Source: CAYSPU01 sp964432995
GTDB lineage: Bacteria; Verrucomicrobiota; Verrucomicrobiia; Limisphaerales; JAHDYP01
Length of the DNA: 5,380 nt
Assembly: GCA_964432995.1 (NCBI GenBank)
Contig: CAYSPU010000333.1
Location: forward strand, 1 to 5,380
Direction: 5' to 3'
Positions 1-5,380 of this stretch are shown here, piece after piece. How positions within the stretch are numbered: the stretch's first letter is position 1; each line of letters starts with the position of its first letter. The notes under the pieces are model-generated. The model ran no database searches and was not told the DNA's origin. It saw only the letters and a program-made list of their open reading frames with translations. The translations under genes were made by a program, and so were the position numbers.

Positions 1-2834
1 GTCGCCGTCGAACCCAACCATTGCCAGTCGGGCGAGAACAAGACCCACCGATTCCGCAACTTCCAGGTCTCCGCCGCGAGCGCCAGATCGTCCGCCGTCC
101 CCCGTCGTTTGTCCGGGCCGGCGCTCTGAAACGTGAACCGGTCGGGACCTCGCTCATACCGGATTTGGTAGCGCGAACTCCAGGGATCACAAGCGGCGTC
201 CTCGGTGAGATCTCCGCTCCCGACCGCCGCGGCGAGGACCGAGTCGAAGTATGCGGTCGACCGATCTTCATCATACGACTTCAGCTCGCTCGCCAAGCCA
301 TCGAGAAGTGGCCCCAGGTCGGCCCAGAGCGCGTCCGCCAGTTTCTCTCTCAGCTTCGCCCAATCGTTGTCCGCAGGCGCAGGGGCAGTGCCCGGGTCGG
401 GATTCGGTTGCGGCGCTGACTCGAGCGACGCGAACAACAGGGCCAGCGCGCGGTCGCGCGAACCGTCCGGCACCACAGGACGAGCTTCGCCGATAATGGC
501 GGCCGGTTCGAAACCATGGATTTCGTATCTGGGGGTGCGCAACTGCTCTTCGAGATAGAAGTAGACCTTTTCCATGCCCGGTCGCAGTTCCTGCAGCGCA
601 AACACAGCCTCGTCCACGATACTCAGACCAATGGCGGCGACCACCGGACGATCGGCGGCATCGGTCACCCGCAGGCGCACCGTGGCGGGCGCGCCCGGCA
701 GATAGGTTTCCTGGTCCGGTTCATACGCCAGGCGCAGGTCATTCGCCGGATCCACGAACAGTACCTTGCGGTCGCGGATGGTGTCGCTCCCCATGGTAAT
801 GCGATACACGGAAAGACCAACCGTGCCGGACATGTCCGAAGAGAGCGGTATCAGCAACGATGCGTGCCCGTTGCTCAACTCGAGGATGCGGCTGTAAATC
901 GTGCGCCCCTCTTTCACCACGTCGGCGTAGACCGACCCGCCCCCGCCCGAGGTGAAGACGTCGGCTCTCACCTCGTCGCCCACGCGGTAGAGGGTGCGGT
1001 CGGTGCGGACCATGATGGACCCCGGGGCCTGGTCCAGCGGCAGGACGACGGTCTTTGACGCCCGGTTCCCCCGCGCGTCCGAAGCCTCGACGGTCATCAG
1101 GATCTCGGACGTGCCCTCCGGCTTGAACTCAACGACGCCAATGCCCGCTTCGTCGGTCTCCACGGAGCCCACCCCCTCGGTCCCGACGCTGACGGCGCAC
1201 GTGGTCTTCGCCGGCGTCTTGTCCGGGTAGGTGGTGAGCAGATAGACTCGGTTGTTGACACCCGGAACAAGTTGCCCGCTCTCCGGCACCGCCAGGATCA
1301 GCAGATCGCTCGCCGTAACCGGCACGCTCAGCGTCGTCTTCTCCTCGTGCTCCGCCCCGTCCACCACCGCCGCCTCGATGAGCACAAAGGCCTCACCCTG
1401 ATTCAACGGCTGGCCCACGAAGTAGGACGGCAGATCGAGCGCGAACTGGAAGTTGCCGTCGGCATCGGTCGTCCCGGTCACATTGGCAAACGGCTCAAAC
1501 CCGACGTCGAACTTGGACGCGGTGACAGTGACGTGGCCACCGGCGACGGGTTTCCCGAAGAAATAGCCGGCCGAAAGCTCTCCATGCAGCGTCGCGCCGG
1601 GAACGTAGTAGGACGCACCTGCCGCCAGCGCGACTTTGAACTTCGGCAGGGAGTACCGGCTGACGGTCACCTGTTTCTCCACCGTCACTTCGCCCACCGC
1701 GGCGGAGATCGTGTACGACCCCAGGTTGAGCTCCGTGGCCAGGGTGAAATCGGCGAAGGCCACGCCGAACTCGGTGATGGTCTGGATCTGTTTGAACACC
1801 TTGTTGCCCTTGGCATCGGCCACCACGATGGTGATCGGGCTGCCGGCCGCCGGCACGCCAAACGGTTTCCGCAGCGTCAGCGTCCGGATGTGAATGGTCT
1901 GCCCGGGTTGGTAGATCGGTTTGTCCGTCGTCAGCAGGGTGCTCACCCCGTCCTCCACCTCGGCGTTCTTCCTGATGACCGTTTCGCCAATGCCGGACAC
2001 GATCCGAGCGATCAACTCGGCGTCGCCGCGGATCTCGCCGGGGACTTGGAAGCCCGCATCCACCCGGCCCCCGGCATCCGTCAGACCGCCACCCAGCGGC
2101 ACCGGGTCCGATGCCTCGGGGGTCTGCAGTAGAATCTCGACGACCGCCCCGGAAACAGGTTCGCCCGAAGTCGCCTCCTGAACCACGACCCGCAGGCGCT
2201 CCTGGGCTCCCGGGATGAGCGTGTCAGGCCCCAGCAAACAGGCGCTGAGCCTCGGCGTGATGGCGTAGAGACTGATCCGCTCGCGAACCGGTTGACCCGC
2301 GAACTGCCCACGGATCTCGACAACGTATTTCGCCAGATCCATCACCGACTCCCCTTCCGGCACGCTGAACGTCACGTTGCCCTCCGGACCGCCGACCGCC
2401 GGAGTCAACTCGATCCGCCGGGAAGCCAGCGATCCTCCCGCCAAATCCAGCAGGTGCACCTCAAGTCCGGGATCAATCCGCCCGCTCGCGCCTGTGAAAC
2501 GCAGGGAGACCGCCACCGTCGAACCCTCGAGCGTAGCCGCCGCCTCCAGACCGTCCCAGGTCATCCCCTCCTCCTTCCCGGCCGCCCGTAGTGCCAGTAC
2601 GGCGTCCAGGGCGTTGACCACGCCATCGCCGTTCATGTCCGCATCGGTTTCCTCCTGGACCCCCAGGTGAACCGTCGAGACCGACCTTTCGAGGATGACC
2701 CGGGCATCATCCGAGGTGACCTTGCCATCGCCGTTGGCGTCGCCGGGAGCACCAGCTCCCCAGCACGCCGACGCCAACGTCCCGCACACAATCAGAGACA
2801 CAAGACGGCTTTTCATGGACTTTTCAGTTGTCAT
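1..2834 (-). CDS. Alpha-2-macroglobulin family protein with N-terminal dockerin-like repeats (partial, C-terminus outside window)
   Basis: I translated the minus strand codon by codon from ATG 2834: 944 codons run without a stop to the window edge, so the C-terminus, including any thioester motif, is not visible. Order of parts: signal peptide (residues 1-24 or 1-29, with lipobox-like LASAC ending at C24); dockerin-like Ca-binding pair (32-85); beta-rich macroglobulin-like domains (about 91-290); MG domain opening TDKPIYQPGQ (303-312); next MG domain opening RYSLPKFKV (393-401) with GYFFGKPVAGG after it; another MG domain (about 505-600); bait-region-type domain with YRVGD (616-620); the A2M hallmark GLSIVDEAVFAL (736-747); a Pro/Ala linker (806-823); and a pseudopilin-like tail (825-935). 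In the family, proteases cleave the bait region and become trapped. Export to the envelope or surface is inferred. ATG 2816 is an alternative start, but 2834 has the better ribosome binding site. Family assignment is firm; the exact role is not. Confidence 0.93.
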   Translation of the reverse strand, partial: MTTEKSMKSRLVSLIVCGTLASACWGAGAPGDANGDGKVTSDDARVILERSVSTVHLGVQEETDADMNGDGVVNALDAVLALRAAGKEEGMTWDGLEAAATLEGSTVAVSLRFTGASGRIDPGLEVHLLDLAGGSLASRRIELTPAVGGPEGNVTFSVPEGESVMDLAKYVVEIRGQFAGQPVRERISLYAITPRLSACLLGPDTLIPGAQERLRVVVQEATSGEPVSGAVVEILLQTPEASDPVPLGGGLTDAGGRVDAGFQVPGEIRGDAELIARIVSGIGETVIRKNAEVEDGVSTLLTTDKPIYQPGQTIHIRTLTLRKPFGVPAAGSPITIVVADAKGNKVFKQIQTITEFGVAFADFTLATELNLGSYTISAAVGEVTVEKQVTVSRYSLPKFKVALAAGASYYVPGATLHGELSAGYFFGKPVAGGHVTVTASKFDVGFEPFANVTGTTDADGNFQFALDLPSYFVGQPLNQGEAFVLIEAAVVDGAEHEEKTTLSVPVTASDLLILAVPESGQLVPGVNNRVYLLTTYPDKTPAKTTCAVSVGTEGVGSVETDEAGIGVVEFKPEGTSEILMTVEASDARGNRASKTVVLPLDQAPGSIMVRTDRTLYRVGDEVRADVFTSGGGGSVYADVVKEGRTIYSRILELSNGHASLLIPLSSDMSGTVGLSVYRITMGSDTIRDRKVLFVDPANDLRLAYEPDQETYLPGAPATVRLRVTDAADRPVVAAIGLSIVDEAVFALQELRPGMEKVYFYLEEQLRTPRYEIHGFEPAAIIGEARPVVPDGSRDRALALLFASLESAPQPNPDPGTAPAPADNDWAKLREKLADALWADLGPLLDGLASELKSYDEDRSTAYFDSVLAAAVGSGDLTEDAACDPWSSRYQIRYERGPDRFTFQSAGPDKRRGTADDLALAAETWKLRNRWVLFSPDWQWLGSTA
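27..360 (-). other. Pseudopilin (GspG)-like segment in the bait-region position of the A2M protein
   Basis: After the Pro/Ala linker the protein becomes helical (825-880, AKLREKLADALW onward). It then shows a pattern typical of the C-terminal lobe of type II secretion major pseudopilins: a DPW turn (883-885), YQIRYER, then an FTFQSAGPD loop with GTADDL (about 901-917). In GspG-type proteins the corresponding DPWG...SAGPDG..GT.DDI loop binds calcium. Here the Gly after DPW is Ser, and the residues after SAGPD are KRR. Placement after GLSIVDEAVFAL corresponds to the bait or anaphylatoxin insertion point of animal A2M and C3. The resemblance is by eye and may be convergent. Confidence 0.5.
2577..2741 (-). 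other. Dockerin type I-like calcium-binding repeat pair (domain within the A2M CDS)
   Basis: Two EF-hand-like loops follow the signal peptide directly. The first reads DANGDGKVTSDD, with D32, N34, D36, T40 and D43 at loop positions 1, 3, 5, 9 and 12. The second reads DMNGDGVVNALD, with D66, N68, D70, N74 and D77 at the same positions. Each is followed by a short hydrophobic helix (ARVIL; AVLALR). Spacing of 34 residues between loops fits dockerin. In cellulosomes dockerins bind cohesins, but in planctomycete and verrucomicrobial surface proteins the same repeats occur without cellulosomes. No cohesin is visible here, so a partner cannot be named. The N-terminal position, before the macroglobulin domains, is uncommon, since dockerins are usually C-terminal. 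Confidence 0.85.
2745..2834 (-). other. Signal peptide of the A2M protein, possible lipobox
   Basis: Residues 1-10 carry a basic n-region (K5, K8, R10). Residues 11-23 form a hydrophobic core (LVSLIVCGTLASA), followed by Cys24. The stretch TLASAC satisfies the general bacterial lipoprotein pattern (small or hydrophobic residues at -4 to -1, Cys at +1), which would give lipidation at C24. An AGA site at 27-29 would instead allow signal peptidase I cleavage just before the dockerin. Known enterobacterial A2M (YfhM) is a lipoprotein, which makes the lipobox plausible. The sequence alone does not decide. Confidence 0.7.
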
Positions 2835-2837
2835 TCG

Positions 2838-2847
2838 CCTCGCCCTC
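2838..2847 (-). promoter_or_regulatory. Ribosome binding site candidates for the A2M gene
   Basis: On the minus strand GAGGG (2843-2847) lies 8 nt and GAGG (2838-2841) lies 3 nt before ATG 2834. The alternative in-frame ATG at 2816 has only a weak GAAAAG upstream. This favours 2834 as the start, although the shorter product would also have a normal signal peptide. Confidence 0.5.
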
Positions 2848-3086
2848 AAATCGAATCACTGCGACACGTGTGCCGCAACCGGAAACTGATTCATTCCGCA
2901 TAAACGGTTCCGACCTCGGGACAATCTCTGCCACCGCCGGCCCCCGGGCGCAACCCGTGCCCGTGCTTCGCTGTTTCCGCTTGAGGACGAGGACGCTACA
3001 CCGCGGTGAGACAAGCCCGAGCCCTCCCTCTCCGGGACACCACCAGGTGGGCCTCTGGGAATGACAGCCGCACGGGTGGTGCTTGA

Positions 3087-3113
3087 CCCCCAACGAGTCT
3101 AGGCGATTGGGGG
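3087..3113. repeat. 7-bp inverted repeat in the intergenic gap
   Basis: CCCCCAA (3087-3093) and TTGGGGG (3107-3113) are exact reverse complements separated by 13 nt. It lies about 110 nt past the upstream gene's stop. There is no T-run on either side, so its role as a terminator is doubtful. Confidence 0.4.
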
Positions 3114-3145
3114 CAGACACCCAGCCACGGAAGCGGTTCCAAACC

Positions 3146-3193
3146 CCGCGGGCAGATCATGCCGCACGGACGCGGCGGGCCAAATACCCGCGG
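3146..3193 (-). repeat. Nested inverted repeat just downstream of the carboxypeptidase-like gene
   Basis: CCGCGGG (3146-3152) is the exact reverse complement of CCCGCGG (3187-3193). Inside them GCCGC (3161-3165) pairs with GCGGC (3172-3176) around a 6-nt loop. On the minus-strand transcript this would fold 28 nt after the TGA at 3223-3221. It could stabilise or end the mRNA. No U-run follows, so an intrinsic terminator is not supported. Confidence 0.45.
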
Positions 3194-3220
3194 TCCGAAC
3201 GTGATCTTCATCCCGAGCAA

Positions 3221-5209
3221 TCAAGGGGTCAACAACTCCTGCCTGGCGGCGTCGATGATGTCCCGCCCAAAGAGCTTGAATACGTGAGCCGGATCGCCAT
3301 CCGGCGCGGTGGCCTGGCCGATTTGGTCGATGTAGCCATGCACGTAGAACGTGGGCCCGCCGCCGCTGCCGGGCAACTGGATCGCATCGGTGAAAGCCCC
3401 TTGCCAGCCCCCGGGCACCCCCGGGAAATGGGAGTACACCACCGCCGCATCGAATTCGAAGGTGATCCACAACGGAATGCCGTAGTCCGAGTAGGAGTAC
3501 TTCCACCAGCCTTGGGGCGACGCCGGATCGCGAACGTAACGCCCCGTGTTCGGATGGGGCAGTTCCCGTCGCAGATTCTCCAGGAACCGGACCGCGGCGT
3601 TGCTCTGCGCCAGATCGCTGAATCCGAAGCCGCCGTAGATTGGTGGAAACATGCCAGGCCCATTGGTCCAGCGGATCGGGGACGGACAAAGGTCGTTCTG
3701 AAAATCCAACAGGGCGACCACGCTTCCTCCCTTGCCATCCAGGCCCTGCGCGGTGAGCAGACGAAAATAATCGCGCAGAGCGAGCGCTTCCGGGTCGAGG
3801 GCGTCATCGGGCACCGGGCCTCCGGGATCGAGAAAGACGTAGCCACGGTGAAGGGCGTTGTCCTCACACCCGTTGCCGTAGGGTATCACGTGGCAGGTGC
3901 CCCACTCGTAAGCATCCGGATTGGCAATCGGAATCACGACGTAGGAGGCCCGATTCCGATAGTCGTATTCGGCGGCGCCCCATCGGTCGAGGATTTCGAG
4001 CAGCACCCCTTCCGCCACGAAATTCCCGGCCGGTTCATAATCGAGCCCGGCCAGGATAATGACGATGCGTTTGGTCGCCAGGTCAGGATCGCCGGCGGAA
4101 CCGGACACCTGCTTGAACAGCTCAATGGCATAGAGTTCGTTGAACTCGACATCGGGCGACTCCGGTTCGAGGGCGGCAAACAGGCCGCCGTAGCCCAGGT
4201 GCCGTCGCCGGATACAGAGATCCTGGTGCTTGGGCGGGTAGTTCGTCTGGATCCAGCGCAGGAACGCGTCGCGGTCCTCCAGCGAGTACGGGAGATTCTG
4301 CGCCACCTCGATCTCGGTCCAGTCCGTGCGCGGGATGACCTGGTCGAAGCGACACCGGTAATGGCGCTGGTCGTTCGTGCAGCCCGCCACCGGATGGGCG
4401 TTGGTCTCGGCAATGTGCTGCCAAAGACCGACCTTGCCCCGGGAGGACTTGAGCCGGTAGATCGGGGTGTAGACGCGGCGCTCGCCGTGGGCCTCCCAAT
4501 CCCAGGTGCGTTCCATCCACCAGTAGTTCAACTGGAGCGGGTCACTCGCAAAGGCGTAGGGGTTGTCAAAACACAGCTCAAAACGAAGACGGTATTCCTG
4601 GAGCGCCCCCAGCGGGTTCGGATTCCGCACCCGGAAATGAAACCACCCCTCGTTCTGGTGAATCGCATCATCCTCCCAGGTGTCGTAGGTCCCCGTCCAC
4701 CACGCCCAGTTGTTGGAAACGCTGAAGCTGCGCAGCACGACACGGACAAAGGGATCGGCTCCCCCTTCGTCGGCAAAGCCGGTGAGCTTCTGGGGCACGA
4801 TCCACCCCCACGTGGTGGGCGTGGCCAGGCTGTTGGCCCAGTGATCATCGGGCAACCCGGTGAAGTCGTATCCCTGCTGCGGACAACCGGCGCCCACTCC
4901 CGAGTGGCAGGCGGAAACGCCGCGCAAACGGTAGAACACCTGCTCGTCCCCTGCGGCAACCCACTGCGGACTGGCGGCCCCCACCACGTCGGCCCACGGT
5001 CCGGTAACGGCCGTGGCGGATTGGACCATACCACGCTCAGTCCAACTCAGAGCCAGTCCCGCCTCCGTACGGACCGCTTCCAGGGCACTCAAATCGGCGA
5101 CCGGAATATGGGTTGGCCAACCATACCCATCCCCTCGCAGGAAACCGGAATAGTCCTTAGCGGTAATGACCAACTGCGCTTCTACCCCCTGCCCGGCTGC
5201 CAAGAGCAA
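3221..5209 (-). CDS. Secreted M14 (cytosolic carboxypeptidase-like) family protein, probably catalytically inactive
   Basis: The given start is TTG 5209 (662 codons, TGA at 3223-3221), but the true start is probably upstream: the open frame continues to a TAG at 5266-5264 and encodes a signal-peptide core (SFVLALLLAAG, then VEAQ) across that point. Numbering from TTG: residues 43-97 match the short 'LSW...QSAT..GPW..V...FYRL' module common in Verrucomicrobiota exported proteins. About 160-300 is a beta-rich domain (WFHFRVRN, LPYS) like the N-domain of CCP/AGBL carboxypeptidases. About 310-600 is M14-like: IPIANPDA (426-433) for the NPDG motif, DFQ (502-504) for D-F-H, and ITFE (582-585), which keeps the catalytic Glu position. 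The HxxE zinc motif reads LDYE (389-392), with His lost. Family peptidases remove C-terminal residues; this one probably binds rather than cuts. Coding status is firm, family moderately so, inactivity inferred. Confidence 0.8.
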   Translation of the reverse strand: MLLAAGQGVEAQLVITAKDYSGFLRGDGYGWPTHIPVADLSALEAVRTEAGLALSWTERGMVQSATAVTGPWADVVGAASPQWVAAGDEQVFYRLRGVSACHSGVGAGCPQQGYDFTGLPDDHWANSLATPTTWGWIVPQKLTGFADEGGADPFVRVVLRSFSVSNNWAWWTGTYDTWEDDAIHQNEGWFHFRVRNPNPLGALQEYRLRFELCFDNPYAFASDPLQLNYWWMERTWDWEAHGERRVYTPIYRLKSSRGKVGLWQHIAETNAHPVAGCTNDQRHYRCRFDQVIPRTDWTEIEVAQNLPYSLEDRDAFLRWIQTNYPPKHQDLCIRRRHLGYGGLFAALEPESPDVEFNELYAIELFKQVSGSAGDPDLATKRIVIILAGLDYEPAGNFVAEGVLLEILDRWGAAEYDYRNRASYVVIPIANPDAYEWGTCHVIPYGNGCEDNALHRGYVFLDPGGPVPDDALDPEALALRDYFRLLTAQGLDGKGGSVVALLDFQNDLCPSPIRWTNGPGMFPPIYGGFGFSDLAQSNAAVRFLENLRRELPHPNTGRYVRDPASPQGWWKYSYSDYGIPLWITFEFDAAVVYSHFPGVPGGWQGAFTDAIQLPGSGGGPTFYVHGYIDQIGQATAPDGDPAHVFKLFGRDIIDAARQELLTP

Positions 5210-5271
5210 CGCCAGGACGAACGAACATCCGACACTATCGCGCTTTTCGACCGTGAGCGCACCCTAGCCAT
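5210..5271 (-). other. Split 5' end of the M14-like gene: start codon and signal peptide in different frames
   Basis: The coding frame above TTG 5209 has no ATG, GTG or TTG before the stop at 5266-5264, yet it encodes EKRDSVGCSFVLALLLAAG, a convincing signal peptide without a beginning. The next frame has ATG 5271 (MARVRSRSK) and GTG 5262 (MRSRSK), which supply the missing basic n-region. Adding one A to the A4 run (T4 at 5244-5247 on the plus strand) joins them as MRSRSKKRDSVGCSF. A one-base deletion, real or from sequencing, is the simplest reading. Confidence 0.6.
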
Positions 5272-5276
5272 CCTCC
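5272..5276 (-). promoter_or_regulatory. Shine-Dalgarno sequence of the M14-like gene
   Basis: GGAGG on the minus strand directly abuts ATG 5271 (spacing 0) and lies 9 nt before GTG 5262. The spacing therefore favours GTG 5262 as the real start. That start is in the frame that reaches the main reading frame only after a one-base correction at 5244-5247. Confidence 0.5.
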
Positions 5277-5302
5277 ACGGGATCAGCAAGGTGAATACAC
5301 TT

Positions 5303-5339
5303 CGTATCGCCGCCCGTCACACACTGCTGCGTATCGCCG
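5303..5339. repeat. Short direct repeat CGTATCGCCG
   Basis: The 10-mer CGTATCGCCG occurs at 5303-5312 and again at 5330-5339, 27 bp apart start to start. The second copy overlaps the left arm of the hairpin at 5336-5353, so the two may be parts of one repeated unit. It could also be a protein binding site upstream of the M14-like gene. Confidence 0.4.
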
Positions 5340-5353
5340 ACATTCTTGTCGGC
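5336..5353. repeat. Perfect hairpin with 7-bp stem (first of a pair)
   Basis: GCCGACA (5336-5342) pairs exactly with TGTCGGC (5347-5353) around a TTCT loop. It lies upstream of the M14-like gene, 6 bp from a second hairpin of the same size. It resembles extragenic palindromic (REP-type) units. It could also belong to the leader of this gene or the end of whatever lies to the right. Confidence 0.6.
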
Positions 5354-5359
5354 ACGGCG

Positions 5360-5377
5360 GCCGGCTGGAAAGCCGGC
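5360..5377. repeat. Perfect hairpin with 7-bp stem and GGAA loop (second of a pair)
   Basis: GCCGGCT (5360-5366) pairs exactly with AGCCGGC (5371-5377) around GGAA, which is a GNRA-type tetraloop on the plus strand. Same stem and loop lengths as the hairpin at 5336-5353. No T-tract is visible before the window ends at 5380. Confidence 0.6.
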
Positions 5378-5380
5378 GCT

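Larger units (their letters stand above)
2835..3220. other. Non-coding gap between the two genes, with inverted repeats
   Basis: I see no supported gene in these 386 bp. It should hold the 3' end of the carboxypeptidase-like transcript and any promoter of the A2M gene. Structures seen: nested stems at 3146-3193; a 7-bp stem at 3087-3113; CACCACC/GGTGGTG (3038-3044 with 3075-3081); the perfect 10-bp palindrome CACCGCGGTG (2999-3008); and ACACGTGT (2864-2871), about 30 nt before the A2M start. A weak promoter-like pair, TTGTCC then TATGCG 16 nt on, occurs on the minus strand near 2896-2925, but the match is poor. No T-tract follows any stem. Confidence 0.6.

Noticed and set aside
516..1058. Plus-strand open frame of 180 codons
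   Set aside because: Antisense to the bait-region part of the A2M gene; low-complexity composition and no recognisable motif.
1272..2132. Long plus-strand open frame of 286 codons
   Set aside because: It lies opposite the A2M coding frame, whose minus-strand product has clear family motifs throughout. The plus product is Arg/His-rich with no recognisable domain, as expected for an antisense shadow in high-GC DNA.
2896..2925. Sigma-70-type promoter for the A2M gene (TTGTCC / TATGCG)
   Set aside because: Only 4 of 6 and 3 of 6 consensus matches; such matches are expected by chance, and promoter consensus in this group is uncertain.
2824..3120. Minus-strand open frame of 98 codons in the intergenic gap, ending 11 bp inside the A2M gene
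   Set aside because: It spans palindromes, has odd composition (Cys, Arg, Pro rich), no family resemblance and no clear ribosome binding site. Translational coupling to the A2M gene cannot be excluded, but nothing supports it.
3087..3193. Rho-independent terminator after the M14-like gene
   Set aside because: Stems are present but no T-tract follows any of them on the minus strand, so I list them only as inverted repeats.
3099..3689. Minus-strand open frame of 196 codons
   Set aside because: Mostly overlaps the M14-like gene in another frame; that gene's own frame carries the motifs.
5240..5250. Programmed -1 ribosomal frameshift site at the A4 run
   Set aside because: The local sequence TCGAAAAGC is not a standard slippery heptamer and no strong downstream structure was found. 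An indel is simpler.

Overview
The window carries two large secreted-protein genes, both on the minus strand, separated by a gap of about 390 bp. GC content is high. The organism is most likely a bacterium of the Verrucomicrobiota (Limisphaerales/Pedosphaera-like), with Planctomycetota as the alternative. This rests on a short 'LSW...QSAT...GPW..V...FYRL' module near the start of the right-hand protein, a type I dockerin repeat pair in the left-hand protein, and a eukaryote-like alpha-2-macroglobulin. It is an inference from protein style only; there is no rRNA or marker gene here.

Layout, read in the direction of transcription (right to left). Positions 5272-5380 are a leader/intergenic region with two adjacent perfect 7-bp hairpins and a short direct repeat. 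Positions 5209-3221 (the open frame extends up to 5263) encode a secreted protein of about 660-680 residues with the fold signature of cytosolic-type M14 carboxypeptidases. The residues that should bind zinc appear to be replaced, so it is probably a pseudo-peptidase. Its signal peptide is split between two frames, as if one base were missing from an A4 run at 5244-5247. Positions 3220-2835 are non-coding and contain several inverted repeats but no convincing rho-independent terminator. Positions 2834-1 hold the first 944 codons of an alpha-2-macroglobulin (A2M) family protein whose C-terminal part lies beyond the window. It has a signal peptide (possibly lipoprotein type), a dockerin-like calcium-binding pair directly after it, a series of macroglobulin domains, and then an insert at the bait-region position whose end looks like a type II secretion pseudopilin.

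Both products appear to be exported. A2M proteins trap proteases that cleave their bait region, and the neighbour is a degenerate peptidase, so a shared theme of peptide or protease handling at the cell surface is possible. The large gap means a common operon is not shown. The most interesting points are the unusual A2M architecture (dockerin plus metazoan-like MG motifs plus pseudopilin-like bait insert), the apparently dead carboxypeptidase, and the broken signal-peptide frame. I see no tRNA, rRNA, CRISPR array or mobile element.
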